Of a DNA stretch of 64,000 nt, positions 24,866 to 32,166 are shown piece after piece. The notes under the pieces are model-generated. The model ran no database searches. It saw nothing but the letters and a program-made list of their open reading frames with translations, and was not told where the DNA came from. The stretch's first letter is position 1, and each line of letters begins with the position of its first letter. The stretch is from Sphingomonas sp. Leaf230. Lineage in GTDB: Bacteria; Pseudomonadota; Alphaproteobacteria; Sphingomonadales; Sphingomonadaceae. The translations under genes were made by a program, and so were the position numbers. Location: contig NZ_LMKW01000009.1 in NCBI RefSeq assembly GCF_001421745.1, forward strand, positions 223,507 to 287,506. The letters are read 5' to 3'.

Positions 24866-25242
24866 ACCTGGCGCGTCTTCGTTGACTGGACACGCTGCAA
24901 AGCATTCAAATGCCAATAACAATGCGTCCGACACGTCCGTTTGTTGGTTGATGGGCGGGTATGTCGGCTCGTCGTAATCTTTGGCTCGTCACCAAGGCGG
25001 GTCGGCATACTCCGTGTTCAAAAAAGCGCTTGATCCCGGACGTTTGCAGGCGCATGAAATCCGAGCCGGCTACGTCCCAAGACCGTATCCGGCCATCCGG
25101 ACTGCGGCTCGCGCGCGTTATTCCCTTTTCTCGAGCGAGCCGTTTCCGTCGATTACGGAACACCGAGCTCGAACGATCGGGTTCCATGCATCTACTTCGG
25201 TCCAACCACCACGGTGCACCGTCGGATTTGACCCCCGCGTTC
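24866..25242. other. Intergenic stretch, no supported gene
   Basis: About 375 bp between mutT and a leftward membrane-protein gene. Open frames on both strands are rich in Arg and Ser and lack ribosome-binding sites, so I call none. It contains an AT-rich stretch near 24,900-24,960 but no clear promoter or hairpin. Confidence 0.5.
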
Positions 25243-25566
25243 TCACTGCACGGTCTGATCTCGTCGCACCATGGGACGCAATCTCACGCCCAGGCTGATA
25301 ACCAGGGGCCAGAATATCGTGTTGCCGATATCCGAAAGCGTGTCGGCCCAGCGCATGCCGTAATTGAGATAGTCGAGCGTCTCGTTGCCAAGTTCCGCCA
25401 GGACGACGACCAGCAAGGGGATGAGCGTCCCCAAAGACCGGCCGCTGACGAGCCGTACGAGCATGAGGATGATGAGCCCGGCATGGATATGGAGGATCGC
25501 GTCGGGCAGGCCGGTGCCGTCTCCGATCCAGAGAATAAGCGAATGATACAGCGCGGGAATATCCAT
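25243..25566 (-). CDS. Small inner-membrane protein, 107 residues
   Basis: The product begins MDIPALYHSLILWIGDGTGL and has about three hydrophobic segments (HIHAGLIILMLVRLVSG, LGTLIPLLVVVLAELGNETL, IFWPLVISLGVRL) with a conserved-looking ELGNETLDYLNYGMRWADTLSDIGNT stretch. This resembles VanZ-like or small DUF membrane proteins but I cannot name a family with confidence. It is transcribed leftward and is monocistronic. Confidence 0.72.
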   Translation of the reverse strand: MDIPALYHSLILWIGDGTGLPDAILHIHAGLIILMLVRLVSGRSLGTLIPLLVVVLAELGNETLDYLNYGMRWADTLSDIGNTIFWPLVISLGVRLRPMVRRDQTVQ

Positions 25567-25839
25567 CGCCGGGCAACAGCCGAGATCGGCATCAAAAGCA
25601 AGGATGTGGCCGTGCGACGCGTATCGTCACAAGCGTGGCGTGATACCGAAAAACATCCATTCGCGACGTCGTCGATACTCGGTTTTTATCGCTAGCGACC
25701 ATGTTCGGGTCAGATGTCAGTGCGTGGAGGCGGTGTTTCCGCGGGCAAATACGCTAATCTATTCCGATCAAGCTGCTGCAATTCCTGTTTAATTTGACGT
25801 TTAGATTCGGCGGTTACGTCGGACTCGAAGGAGTTCGCG

Positions 25840-26244
25840 TTGATACGTCTCATCTACATCAGTACCGCCCGCTCCGAGCTGTCGAAGGCCGAGCTCGAGG
25901 GTGTGCTGAACGCGTCGCGGCGTAACAATGCGGCGGTTGGCGTGACGGGCTTGTTGGTTGTCGGCGGACGTCGGTTCCTGCAGGCGCTCGAAGGACCGGC
26001 GGATGCGGTTGTGCAGACGTACGACCGCATCAAGGCCGATGGACGCCACTTCGCCGCCGTGACACTCGACAACCGTCCGATTGCCGAGCGCAGCTTTCCC
26101 GACTGGGCAATGGGCCATCAGCCTGGCAGACCCTTGCGCGGTGACGGTGCGGTTGCAGACGATGTGGCGAGGCTGATCGCGCCGATCGCCGATCCCACCA
26201 TGCACGCGTATTTTGCGGAGTTCGCCAAGAAGCACGCCGCCTGA
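25840..26244 (+). CDS. BLUF-domain blue-light photoreceptor
   Basis: A 134-residue single-domain BLUF protein (FAD-binding blue-light sensor). Visible key residues are Tyr6 in RLIYISTA, Asn30 in RRNNAAVGVTGLLV, Gln48 in RRFLQALEG and Trp89 in PDWAMG, the hydrogen-bond network around flavin. There is no output domain, so it would signal by protein contact. The start is TTG at 25840, set by the AAGGAG site seven bases upstream and by the family's usual N-terminus. The C-terminal helices are short but present. Confidence 0.92.
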   Translation: MIRLIYISTARSELSKAELEGVLNASRRNNAAVGVTGLLVVGGRRFLQALEGPADAVVQTYDRIKADGRHFAAVTLDNRPIAERSFPDWAMGHQPGRPLRGDGAVADDVARLIAPIADPTMHAYFAEFAKKHAA

Positions 26245-26383
26245 AGTGCTCGATGCCGGCGGTTTAGCGTTGCATGCGCCGCGCCAAACGATCGATCTCT
26301 CGGTCTGTGTTATCTACGATCTACGGTCATGACGTGGCTCCGTACAGTTGGTTGTGCGTTTGAACGCAACGGAGGAGACTGAC

Positions 26384-26581
26384 ATGGTAGCGAGAGAGAA
26401 GATCACGGACGGTGCCAACGAGCGCGCCATCGACGAACCGATTGCGGGCACGGCTCCGGGTATTCCCGATGACGCACTCTTGCCGGGCGAAGAGCTGCCG
26501 GAGGAGCCGAAAGACGAAGACGTAGCGCGAGTCGCGCAGAAATTGGGCGCGCCAACGCCAACGCTAACGGAGGCGTCGTGA
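26384..26581 (+). CDS. Small acidic hypothetical protein, 65 residues
   Basis: MVAREKITDGANERAIDEPI starts a very acidic, Pro-rich product with no membrane segment. A GGAGGAG site lies a few bases upstream of the ATG at 26384, which is preferred to the start 36 bp upstream. It overlaps the next gene by one base (TGATG). No family recognised; likely part of the stress-gene group here. Confidence 0.65.
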   Translation: MVAREKITDGANERAIDEPIAGTAPGIPDDALLPGEELPEEPKDEDVARVAQKLGAPTPTLTEAS

Positions 26582-26808
26582 TGTCCGACGACGCGACACA
26601 GACTCGCCAGCGCGAGATCGCCACGGAGCATCTGCTGTTCAAACTCATGGAATATGTCGAAGCGCGGCACGCCGGGCTCCTCGATTTCATGGAACAGAGC
26701 CTCGACCACCTCGGCGATCCGGCGACTGATGGTACCAAGGATGACGAAGCCGTGCGCAAGATCGCAAAGGGCATGATTGTCGGCGCGCGCAAACAGGGCG
26801 TGAACTAG
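26581..26808 (+). CDS. Small hypothetical protein, 75 residues
   Basis: A soluble, helical product beginning MSDDATQTRQREIATEHLLF with LMEYVEARHAGLLDFMEQSLDHLGD in the middle. Its start lies in the stop of the preceding gene, so both are one transcript. I do not recognise the family. Confidence 0.65.
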   Translation: MSDDATQTRQREIATEHLLFKLMEYVEARHAGLLDFMEQSLDHLGDPATDGTKDDEAVRKIAKGMIVGARKQGVN

Positions 26809-26940
26809 CCGAGGTGACTTGGGAGATGTCGGTCGCCTGTGCCGGGGGACCGCATCTCCGACCGCGACTTCCTTTTTAGGCTTATCGGGTTGCCGGTCGT
26901 GGCGTCTCCCTGGCCAAATCTGACCCAGTTGGACTCGTAA

Positions 26941-26955
26941 GAACATTGCGGGAAC
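26941..26955. promoter_or_regulatory. Candidate LexA (SOS) box, chromosomal copy
   Basis: GAACATTGCGGGAAC is GAAC-N7-GAAC, the reverse complement of GTTC-N7-GTTC, the LexA box known for Alphaproteobacteria. It lies 46 bp before a YozE-like gene. The identical 15-mer occurs at 36,121 in front of umuDC and a second YozE-like gene, which makes an SOS function more plausible. Binding is not shown here. Confidence 0.65.
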
Positions 26956-27000
26956 ATCAATCCGATGCGATGAGCGTTCCAACGATTCGAGGACACGATC

Positions 27001-27237
27001 ATGGCCGAGTACGACGACGACCAGCAGGAGCCGAAGCCCGCGTTTGGCAAGTGGCTGCTGACGCAGCGCGACCGGGGCGATTGGGTCGACGGTATCGCCG
27101 ACGCTGCGCGTGCGGATCGGACCTTTCCCAAGAACGGCGATCCGGAGGCGGTGCGCACACATTTGCGCAACCAACAGGCCGACGGTGACGCCTTCGCCGC
27201 GATCGACGATGCCGAGAGCGATTGGATGGCGGTCTAG
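27001..27237 (+). CDS. YozE-like SAM-fold protein, chromosomal copy
   Basis: A 78-residue acidic protein with the YozE (SAM-like) pattern FGKWLLTQRDRGDWVDGIAD...FPKNGDPEAVRTHLRNQQ...AFAAIDDAESDW. About two thirds of its residues match the element copy at 36,182, and about 75 bp of upstream DNA, including a possible LexA box, is shared too. The biochemical role of the family is unknown; control by SOS is inferred from the box. Confidence 0.8.
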   Translation: MAEYDDDQQEPKPAFGKWLLTQRDRGDWVDGIADAARADRTFPKNGDPEAVRTHLRNQQADGDAFAAIDDAESDWMAV

Positions 27238-27383
27238 ACGGTAATGGTCGTCATGCGGCGATTAGTGAGACCGTATCGGCGGCAGTATCGGACGGGGTTG
27301 TCGATACGTTAGGAGTTTGTCCGAGGGCGCAAGGAATGCGTCTGGGGCAGGGTAGGATGACTGGTCGATCAAGCTCGAACTAA

Positions 27384-27414
27384 AAGGGGCGTCCCGTTAA
27401 CCGGAACGCCCCTT
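27384..27414 (-). terminator. Intrinsic terminator of the stress-protein gene
   Basis: Read on the minus strand, AAGGGGCGTTCC, GGTTAAC, GGGACGCCCCTT followed by TTAG forms a strong hairpin about 30 bp after the leftward gene's stop. Confidence 0.8.
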
Positions 27415-27444
27415 GAGCTAGATCGGCGTTGAAGACGTTGGCGA

Positions 27445-27963
27445 TTACGCCATCGAAACCTTCGTCCGCGTGGATGTGTGCCCACCCGAGCGATAGAGGA
27501 CGTCGGCGGCATCTTCGGCGTTGATCCCGGCAGCGCTGGTATCGACGGAGACGAACACGCCGCCTTCATTGATGCGGCCTTCATAGTAGCTGGCATCGAC
27601 GCGGCTGACACCGTGATCGGTCATAACCTTCTCCAGCCCGCCAACGGCGCCACCGAGCGCCGCGCCCGTGATCGCAGCGCCTGGGATGGCCGCGGACGCA
27701 ATCGCGCCAGCGGCAACGAGGGGACCGACCCCGGGGATAGCGAGGGCTGCGATGCCGAGCAGCGTGCCGATGCCTGCGCCAGCCGCGACCTTGCCGACGA
27801 ACTCCTGCGTGTCGCCGTTGCCGTCCGTGGTGGTGTTCTTGCCGTCATGCTGGGCAACGATGGAGATCGCGCTGTCGTTGATACCGGCCGCGCGAAGCTC
27901 GGCCACGGCGCGCTCGGCGTCTGCATGATTATCGAAAACCGCGGATACCAGGTTCGTGCTCAT
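27445..27963 (-). CDS. General stress protein-like (GsiB/YflT-type N-terminal domain), glycine-zipper protein
   Basis: A 172-residue protein. Residues 1-35 (MSTNLVSAVFDNHADAERAV...GINDSAISIVAQH) form the ferredoxin-like half domain of the YflT/general-stress-17M type. The middle is a glycine/alanine-zipper region (KVAAGAGIGTLLGIAALAIPG, then GPLVAAGAIASAAIPGAAI) that may insert in membranes. The end (VDASYYEGRINEGGVFVSVDT) repeats the first type of strand pattern. Two adjacent ATGs (27963, 27966) are possible. Upstream on the minus strand there is a GGAAC, the -35 of general-stress sigma EcfG promoters, but no clear -10. Confidence 0.8.
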   Translation of the reverse strand: MSTNLVSAVFDNHADAERAVAELRAAGINDSAISIVAQHDGKNTTTDGNGDTQEFVGKVAAGAGIGTLLGIAALAIPGVGPLVAAGAIASAAIPGAAITGAALGGAVGGLEKVMTDHGVSRVDASYYEGRINEGGVFVSVDTSAAGINAEDAADVLYRSGGHTSTRTKVSMA

Positions 27964-28171
27964 CATCAGTTCCAGTCGGGGACAGATTGTAGATGAGCGT
28001 AGAAGCCGCGTCGAAGGCCTAACGTTCCGGAAATTGAGAGTTAGCGGCGCGTTAACTTCGAATGGTGCGGGTAAGGTGGCCGACTAGGATCGCGTCTGTG
28101 AGTCGCAAGGATAGGGCAGCGGAAATCGCCGCCCAGGGAGGGTAAGGCGATTGCCGGCAGGGTGTCGAAGC

Positions 28172-28291
28172 CTATTGGTACCCGCCGTTTTCCTCACGCT
28201 CCTTGGCGGCGTCCTCCTGTACCTTTTCCATCTCCTCTGCCTCGTCAGCGGGCGTTGAGTCGTCGGTTTTCGGATCGTCGATCAAGGTCAT
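28172..28291 (-). CDS. Very small acidic protein, 39 residues
   Basis: MTLIDDPKTDDSTPADEAEE followed by MEKVQEDAAKEREENGGYQ. The ATG at 28291 follows AAGGAG at ideal spacing and the codons are those of a real gene. Highly charged, no membrane segment, no family recognised. It lies next to the stress-protein gene and the attachment site of the element. Confidence 0.6.
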   Translation of the reverse strand: MTLIDDPKTDDSTPADEAEEMEKVQEDAAKEREENGGYQ

Positions 28292-28580
28292 CTCCTTGCC
28301 AGTTCAACGCGCGGCCAAGCTTTTGGGCTCAGCCATAATGTCTGAAAGTCGCTCAGGCTGCGGCACGAACAACCGGACAAACTTTGCGGTTCATTCAGGT
28401 CGAGACGCCGCTGCGCACGACGCTCCGCTGGGGCCGCCGGTCCTGGGTGCCGGAGTGCGGGCATTTTAAAACGACAAGGGTCGTGAGGTCGCTGTCTGGA
28501 CGATCGCCCCCGGCACCAGGGTGGGGGGCGGCATTTCTCGTTATGAAATCTTCGGCAGCCCGAGATCAAAACCGGCATTC

Positions 28581-28628
28581 ACTGGAGGCCCGACCGGGAA
28601 TCGAACCCGGGTGCGAGGATTTGCAGTC
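28581..28628. repeat. Left attachment site (attL), 3' fragment of tRNA-Cys
   Basis: Forty-eight bases identical to 61,101-61,148. They hold the tRNA-Cys 3' end from the anticodon arm to the encoded CCA; sequence diverges right after the anticodon stem (TTGAT instead of CTCTA). This is the displaced original end of the tRNA gene. Confidence 0.93.
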
Positions 28629-28646
28629 TTGATACTTGGAATTCCC

Positions 28647-28726
28647 GAACGTTCCGGGAACGTCCGAAGGCTTTGAATTAACGTTACTTTCACCGCTTGT
28701 TCTGCCTGAAGAACATTCCCGAAACG
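28647..28726. promoter_or_regulatory. Motif cluster just inside attL
   Basis: GAACGTTCCGGGAAC (28647-28661) is again GAAC-N7-GAAC and is followed by GTCCGAAGG. A similar GAACATTCCCGAAAC followed by GTCCG is at 28711-28725. On the opposite strand they contain ACGTTCGGGAA and ACGTTTCGGGAA, and ACGTTCGGGAA also occurs at 59,156-59,166 before the integrase operon. They could be integrase arm-type sites or repressor/LexA operators. Confidence 0.5.
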
Positions 28727-28793
28727 TCCGTGTAATGCCGGGCATGATTACACAGGAATTACGCCATGCCCGATCGCCCGCGCTCATCTCGCC

Positions 28794-28982
28794 TCAGACC
28801 GGCTTGGCGCCCGCCCTGCCACACTTCGCGAACTTGCCATTCGCGCTCTTGCACCGAACCGTCTTAGCCGGCGCCTTCAGGCACTTGGTAAAGCGTCCCT
28901 TGGCGTCCTTGCACGGCGCCGCCATTGAGGGGGCTCCATCGAGCAACGACAGCGAGGCGGCAGCGAACAGCAGTTTACGCAT
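28794..28982 (-). CDS. Small exported basic protein with two CKxAxGxFxKC repeats
   Basis: A 62-residue protein: signal peptide MRKLLFAAASLSLLDGAPSMA, then two copies of a short unit, CKDAKGRFTKC and CKSANGKFAKC, separated by LKAPAKTVR. The paired cysteines would be oxidised in the periplasm. The unit resembles the small basic adaptor domain known from chlorella-virus kinases, a weak likeness. The first gene inside the left end; role unknown. Confidence 0.7.
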   Translation of the reverse strand: MRKLLFAAASLSLLDGAPSMAAPCKDAKGRFTKCLKAPAKTVRCKSANGKFAKCGRAGAKPV

Positions 28983-29144
28983 CTGGCTTTCTCCTGCCCG
29001 ATGACCGGGCCATAAGAAACTGCACCGCCGCCGCCGCCAGCGCGTCAACGGCGGAGCATTTTCGTTTAGCGATGACGTTTACGTCGGCAGTTCCCGTCCC
29101 GGTGTTCGGCGTGTCTCTGATGAACAGGACAGGACGCGCGGTAG

Positions 29145-29306
29145 TTAGACAGTGCCTGCCAGTTCGGCCTCCAGGGCATCGGCGGACCGATCGAGCGCGA
29201 GCGCTACCTGCTCGATCGCATCGCTCAGGACGGTTCCTGTCATATGCGAGTGCAGTTCACGGTATTCCTGTGCCTGCCGACGCATTTGCTCCGGTGTTTT
29301 GGTCAT
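29145..29306 (-). CDS. Small helical protein, 53 residues
   Basis: MTKTPEQMRRQAQEYRELHS begins a soluble helical product ending in ALDRSADALEAELAGTV. The heptad-like spacing of Leu/Ala suggests a coiled coil. An upstream in-frame ATG 21 bp away is less likely. No family recognised. Confidence 0.6.
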   Translation of the reverse strand: MTKTPEQMRRQAQEYRELHSHMTGTVLSDAIEQVALALDRSADALEAELAGTV

Positions 29307-29441
29307 GAGGGTTAGATAACGGCCCAACCTTTACGGCGCATGACCGATCGCGAGCTTGGTGGGCGTGGCCAGGCGGCCAGGAACTAAAAACATAAGAGAC
29401 TTCGGAAATGGGTCCGATTTGATTGCTGAGCGGTTGCTGAC

Positions 29442-29654
29442 ATGATTGGACTCGTTATGAACTCAAGATCGACCTCGGCTGTTAGCGTGTTTTCTGCGCA
29501 ACAGGGATTAGTCCACGTAGAAATATGGCCGTCATCGCTCACCATGACAGCCGAAGATGCCGTTATAATGGCTGACGATATTACAGATGCCGCAGCGGAA
29601 GCCCGAGGACAGCGAATGATGGCCGACGCTCAACGGAGCGTGAAGCCGACGTAA
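29442..29654 (+). CDS. Small hypothetical protein, 70 residues
   Basis: The product begins MIGLVMNSRSTSAVSVFSAQ and continues QGLVHVEIWPSSLTMTAEDAVIMADDITDAAAEARGQ; the second half (TMTAEDAVIMADDI...AAAEAR) looks like a genuine helix pair seen in other small island proteins. The methionine at 29457 is an alternative start. Function unknown. Confidence 0.55.
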   Translation: MIGLVMNSRSTSAVSVFSAQQGLVHVEIWPSSLTMTAEDAVIMADDITDAAAEARGQRMMADAQRSVKPT

Positions 29655-29942
29655 TAACGGGAAGGCCGCGCGCACCCAGTTTCGGATGGCTAGTCGACGA
29701 TAATAGTGGAGCAACGTCGCATGCTTTTCCATCAAGCTGGAACCTACGCAGCGCTCGGCGAACGGACCCGTAGCAGCGTGCTGTCCGACAGTTAGGCGAA
29801 AGCTGCTGCGTTAAAAGTTTCCGTCCACCCAAGGCGCAGCGTTTGCATATCTTTGAGCCCGGATTTACTCGCTGCGCGGGTAAAGGCGCACGCCAAAACC
29901 GCGACGCTGTTTCATTAATCGAGCGTCAAAGGTTCAATCGTG

Positions 29943-30131
29943 ATGAAACTTGTAGAGCTTCCATATTCGATCGAAATGGCAAACCAAGTTGCACCCCGCG
30001 AATGGACGTCGGTGGCGTCGCGCATGGTACTGCCGAGCGCGGTGTTTGAAATAATGCTCCGGCGGCGAGATTGTCCTTTGCTTTCGTTCAGGATCTTTCA
30101 CCGACCGACCGGGCAAGTGCACGACGAGTAA
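29943..30131 (+). CDS. Possible small protein, 62 residues
   Basis: MKLVELPYSIEMANQVAPRE and the rest of this frame have plausible codon use and a mixed beta/alpha composition, but there is no strong ribosome-binding site and no recognised family. I give it as a candidate only. Confidence 0.35.
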   Translation: MKLVELPYSIEMANQVAPREWTSVASRMVLPSAVFEIMLRRRDCPLLSFRIFHRPTGQVHDE

Positions 30132-30217
30132 ACGGCCGGCGTGTTCCGAATCATAGGACGATGCCTGTCGCCTCAAGCTGACCGTGCCCTGCCCCAGTAG
30201 CTTGTCGGCAGGCGTCA

Positions 30218-31030
30218 TCAGTCGCTGATAGTCCACCCGAGTTTGGGGTCACGGCCTCGCACGGGCTGAGCCGATTTTATTGCCTGCTGGAAACGTGTGT
30301 TGGTCGTCGCTTGGGGTGAGAGGGGGCGTTGAGCCACGGGCTGCGGATACTGCAACGCCGGAGGAGCCACCGCCCCAGTCACCACTTGCGCCGGAAGCGT
30401 GGGAGCGGTGACTGGAACGATCCCCGGCTGAACTATCGCAGTGCGTCCGCCGCGTATCCGTAGCTTGCCGTCAACAATCGTTGTTACCTGGCTGCGTACC
30501 ATGCCGCCTGCGACCAGCGATGTAACACCCCCCGTCCCATAACCTGACGAGAACACATCCCGGCCAAACTCGTCTTGACCAGCTAAGATAGGCACACCTG
30601 GCCGTGATCCCCCGGGGCCACCGAGGATGCGCATAATTTCGAGCACGTCGGCGGTGTAACAGCTCGTTAGCTTCTTAGAGCGGCAGCCAATCGGTGGCAC
30701 AGCATCATGGCTAGGTCGGGCGTAGACTGTTGCCATATCCAGGCCAGGCGTCTTCGAGCCGTTACCACCTAGCAGAAAGAGGTAGCGGTAGCCGAGCTCA
30801 CGCGCGCGCTCTGCAGCTCGATATAGGGCCATATCTATCGCATCAGTCCGACCGTGGACCGCGGCATCAATACGCCACGATCCGTCTTTTTCGGTTCGGT
30901 CCTTGTAGCCGGTTTGGAAGCCGATGACGTTCCAGCGCTTCATTGGACCGTAGTATGGCGCGTCGTCGCCACCCGCCCACGCAGGCTGGGCGATTGCCAA
31001 CAGTACGACGCAAGACAGCAACCGCTTCAT
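30218..31030 (-). CDS. Exported hypothetical protein, 270 residues
   Basis: Signal peptide MKRLLSCVVLLAIAQPAWAG, then a globular domain (MKRWNVIGFQTGYKDRTEKD, YRAAERARELGYRYLFLLGG, ADVLEIMRIL), a Gly-rich FSSGYGTGGVTSLVAGG segment and a Pro/Gln-rich C-terminus. The RAAERARELGYRYLFL pattern is common in small outer-membrane or exported proteins where it follows a CCAAD-type site, but I cannot name the family. The ATG at 31030 follows a GGGGTC stretch; the frame upstream is remnant sequence. Confidence 0.68.
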   Translation of the reverse strand: MKRLLSCVVLLAIAQPAWAGGDDAPYYGPMKRWNVIGFQTGYKDRTEKDGSWRIDAAVHGRTDAIDMALYRAAERARELGYRYLFLLGGNGSKTPGLDMATVYARPSHDAVPPIGCRSKKLTSCYTADVLEIMRILGGPGGSRPGVPILAGQDEFGRDVFSSGYGTGGVTSLVAGGMVRSQVTTIVDGKLRIRGGRTAIVQPGIVPVTAPTLPAQVVTGAVAPPALQYPQPVAQRPLSPQATTNTRFQQAIKSAQPVRGRDPKLGWTISD

Positions 31031-31250
31031 CGCAGACCCCTTTAACGAATCTCCGTGCGGTAACCGACGATCGTTAAGGTACGGTTGCCTCGTTTGAGCG
31101 TTCTCTTTTCGAAGCGCAAACGTAGACGTGCCGCACTCGCTTTTTGAGCTGGAGAATGTCTTGGCCGGCCGCGAGCGCACGGACGATGGCGAGAACAGCA
31201 GGGCAGGGTTCGTCGTTTGGTAGACAGAGGGGGAGAGCGTGACGAAAGGG

Positions 31251-31277
31251 CTATCGGCACTATTGGCGCTATTGGCA
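31251..31277. repeat. Three tandem 9-bp repeats (CTATYGGCR)
   Basis: CTATCGGCA, CTATTGGCG and CTATTGGCA follow one another with a 9-bp period. The iteron-like triplets at 53,803 and 53,943 have the same period and nearly the same unit (CTATTGTC), so this may be a second binding locus for the same protein. Confidence 0.55.
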
Positions 31278-31294
31278 CGGGGTCTTGCTGTCGA

Positions 31295-31366
31295 GCCGCC
31301 CTGTTCGAATAACTTGTAGGCTCCTGAGCGCGACCACGCGGCTTTCACCCCGGCGTCGGTCAGCAT
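31295..31366 (-). pseudogene. Remnant of a P4-type integrase N-terminus (DUF4102-like)
   Basis: On the minus strand the frame begins MLTDAGVKAAWSRSGAYKLF then EQGG, which matches the first 24 residues of P4-family integrases (LTD...VKxA...YKLxDxGG). The match stops there and the rest is unrelated. A similar fragment with matching upstream DNA is at 42,284-42,322. It reads as a scar of an older integrase gene. Confidence 0.5.
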
Positions 31367-31394
31367 AGGATAACCTCGATCAGGGGAGAATCAG

Positions 31395-31589
31395 GTGAGT
31401 TTTTCAGAACACATGGCCGCCAAGTGGCGGGGCGAGGTCAATGAACTTGAGGAACGCGCGAATTACTGGGAAACCGGTAAGCTCCGTGCCTATGCGAACG
31501 GCGCCGATGTGACCGACGAACAGGCCCCAATGCTTCGCCGCCATGCAGCGGCGTTACGTGAAGCAATCGCAATGATAGACACCAAATAG
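31395..31589 (+). CDS. Small hypothetical protein, 64 residues
   Basis: A helical product starting MSFSEHMAAKWRGEVNELEE with a GTG start preceded by GGGGAGAATCAG; the ATG at 31413 is an alternative. It ends RHAAALREAIAMIDTK, probably an alpha-helical pair. The upstream region is homologous to that of the gene at 42,355. No family recognised. Confidence 0.62.
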   Translation: MSFSEHMAAKWRGEVNELEERANYWETGKLRAYANGADVTDEQAPMLRRHAAALREAIAMIDTK

Positions 31590-31681
31590 TCATGTCTTTC
31601 GGCGGACAAGCCCGCCGCCGCACACCTTGAGTTTCCAGTAGGAGAGTTATCTCAACGCAAATATCGCTGCTGGAGAACGGA

Positions 31682-31990
31682 TTGGTAAATGCCATTGAAT
31701 GGAGAGATGCAAAACAGGTGCCAAAAAATGTTTGGAGCCCGCTCGAGGATGCAGAACTGGCACGCCGCTATATGACTGGCGAGCCGGTCGACAGCATCGC
31801 GGTTTTCTTCAGCCGTTCGGCAGCTGGTGTGACTACCCGGGCGAATACGCTGGGGTTACGCCGCCGGAAGCTAAAGGCTGATCCTTCCAACGAAGGCAAC
31901 GCGTTGTGGGTGATTGGTGCCGCGCTGCGTTCGGCAATCCCGGAAACTGACCAGTCGTTTGCACAAGATCTTCTCGATCAGCTAAAATGA
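31682..31990 (+). CDS. GcrA/Myb-like HTH protein, 102 residues
   Basis: The N-terminal half, KNVWSPLEDAELARRYMTGE, then PVDSIAVFFSRSAAGVTTRANTLGLRRR, has the pattern of GcrA/SANT-type helix-turn-helix domains (W-S/T-xxED, ..R...V..RA..LGL). It would bind DNA. The start appears to be TTG at 31682. The stop region overlaps the end of the convergent gene by 13 bp. Confidence 0.7.
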   Translation: MVNAIEWRDAKQVPKNVWSPLEDAELARRYMTGEPVDSIAVFFSRSAAGVTTRANTLGLRRRKLKADPSNEGNALWVIGAALRSAIPETDQSFAQDLLDQLK

Positions 31991-32166
31991 TCACTGGTTG
32001 CATCAGCTTTAAGCGCCGCCAGCCGGGTCACGGAAAGCTCTATGGCTGTTTCGATCATGGCGCATACAACATAACTATCGCTCTTCGCAGCGAGAGGGAG
32101 GGCAAGCCTCAAAAGGCGTGCAACTGTTTCCATCTCGGGTATGCGTGAATTTAAATCGTCCGTCAT
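31978..32166 (-). CDS. Small hypothetical protein, 62 residues
   Basis: MTDDLNSRIPEMETVARLLR begins a helical product (LRLALPLAAKSDSYVVCAMI, then ETAIELSVTRLAALKADATS). Composition is that of a real soluble protein, similar in style to antitoxin-sized island proteins, but no family is recognised. It is convergent with the GcrA-like gene. Confidence 0.6.
   Translation of the reverse strand: MTDDLNSRIPEMETVARLLRLALPLAAKSDSYVVCAMIETAIELSVTRLAALKADATSDHFS

Noticed and set aside
24961..25695. Long plus-strand frame of 244 residues after mutT
   Set aside because: Arg/Ser/His-rich throughout and overlaps a convincing membrane-protein gene on the other strand.
26941..26975. EcfG general-stress promoter (GGAAC...CGTT)
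   Set aside because: Spacing between GGAAC and CGTT is 19 bp rather than 16-17, and the CGTT is not conserved in the second copy at 36,121, whereas GAAC-N7-GAAC is.
28581..28628. A second functional tRNA-Cys gene
   Set aside because: Only the 3' part is present; the 5' half including the acceptor strand and D-arm is missing.
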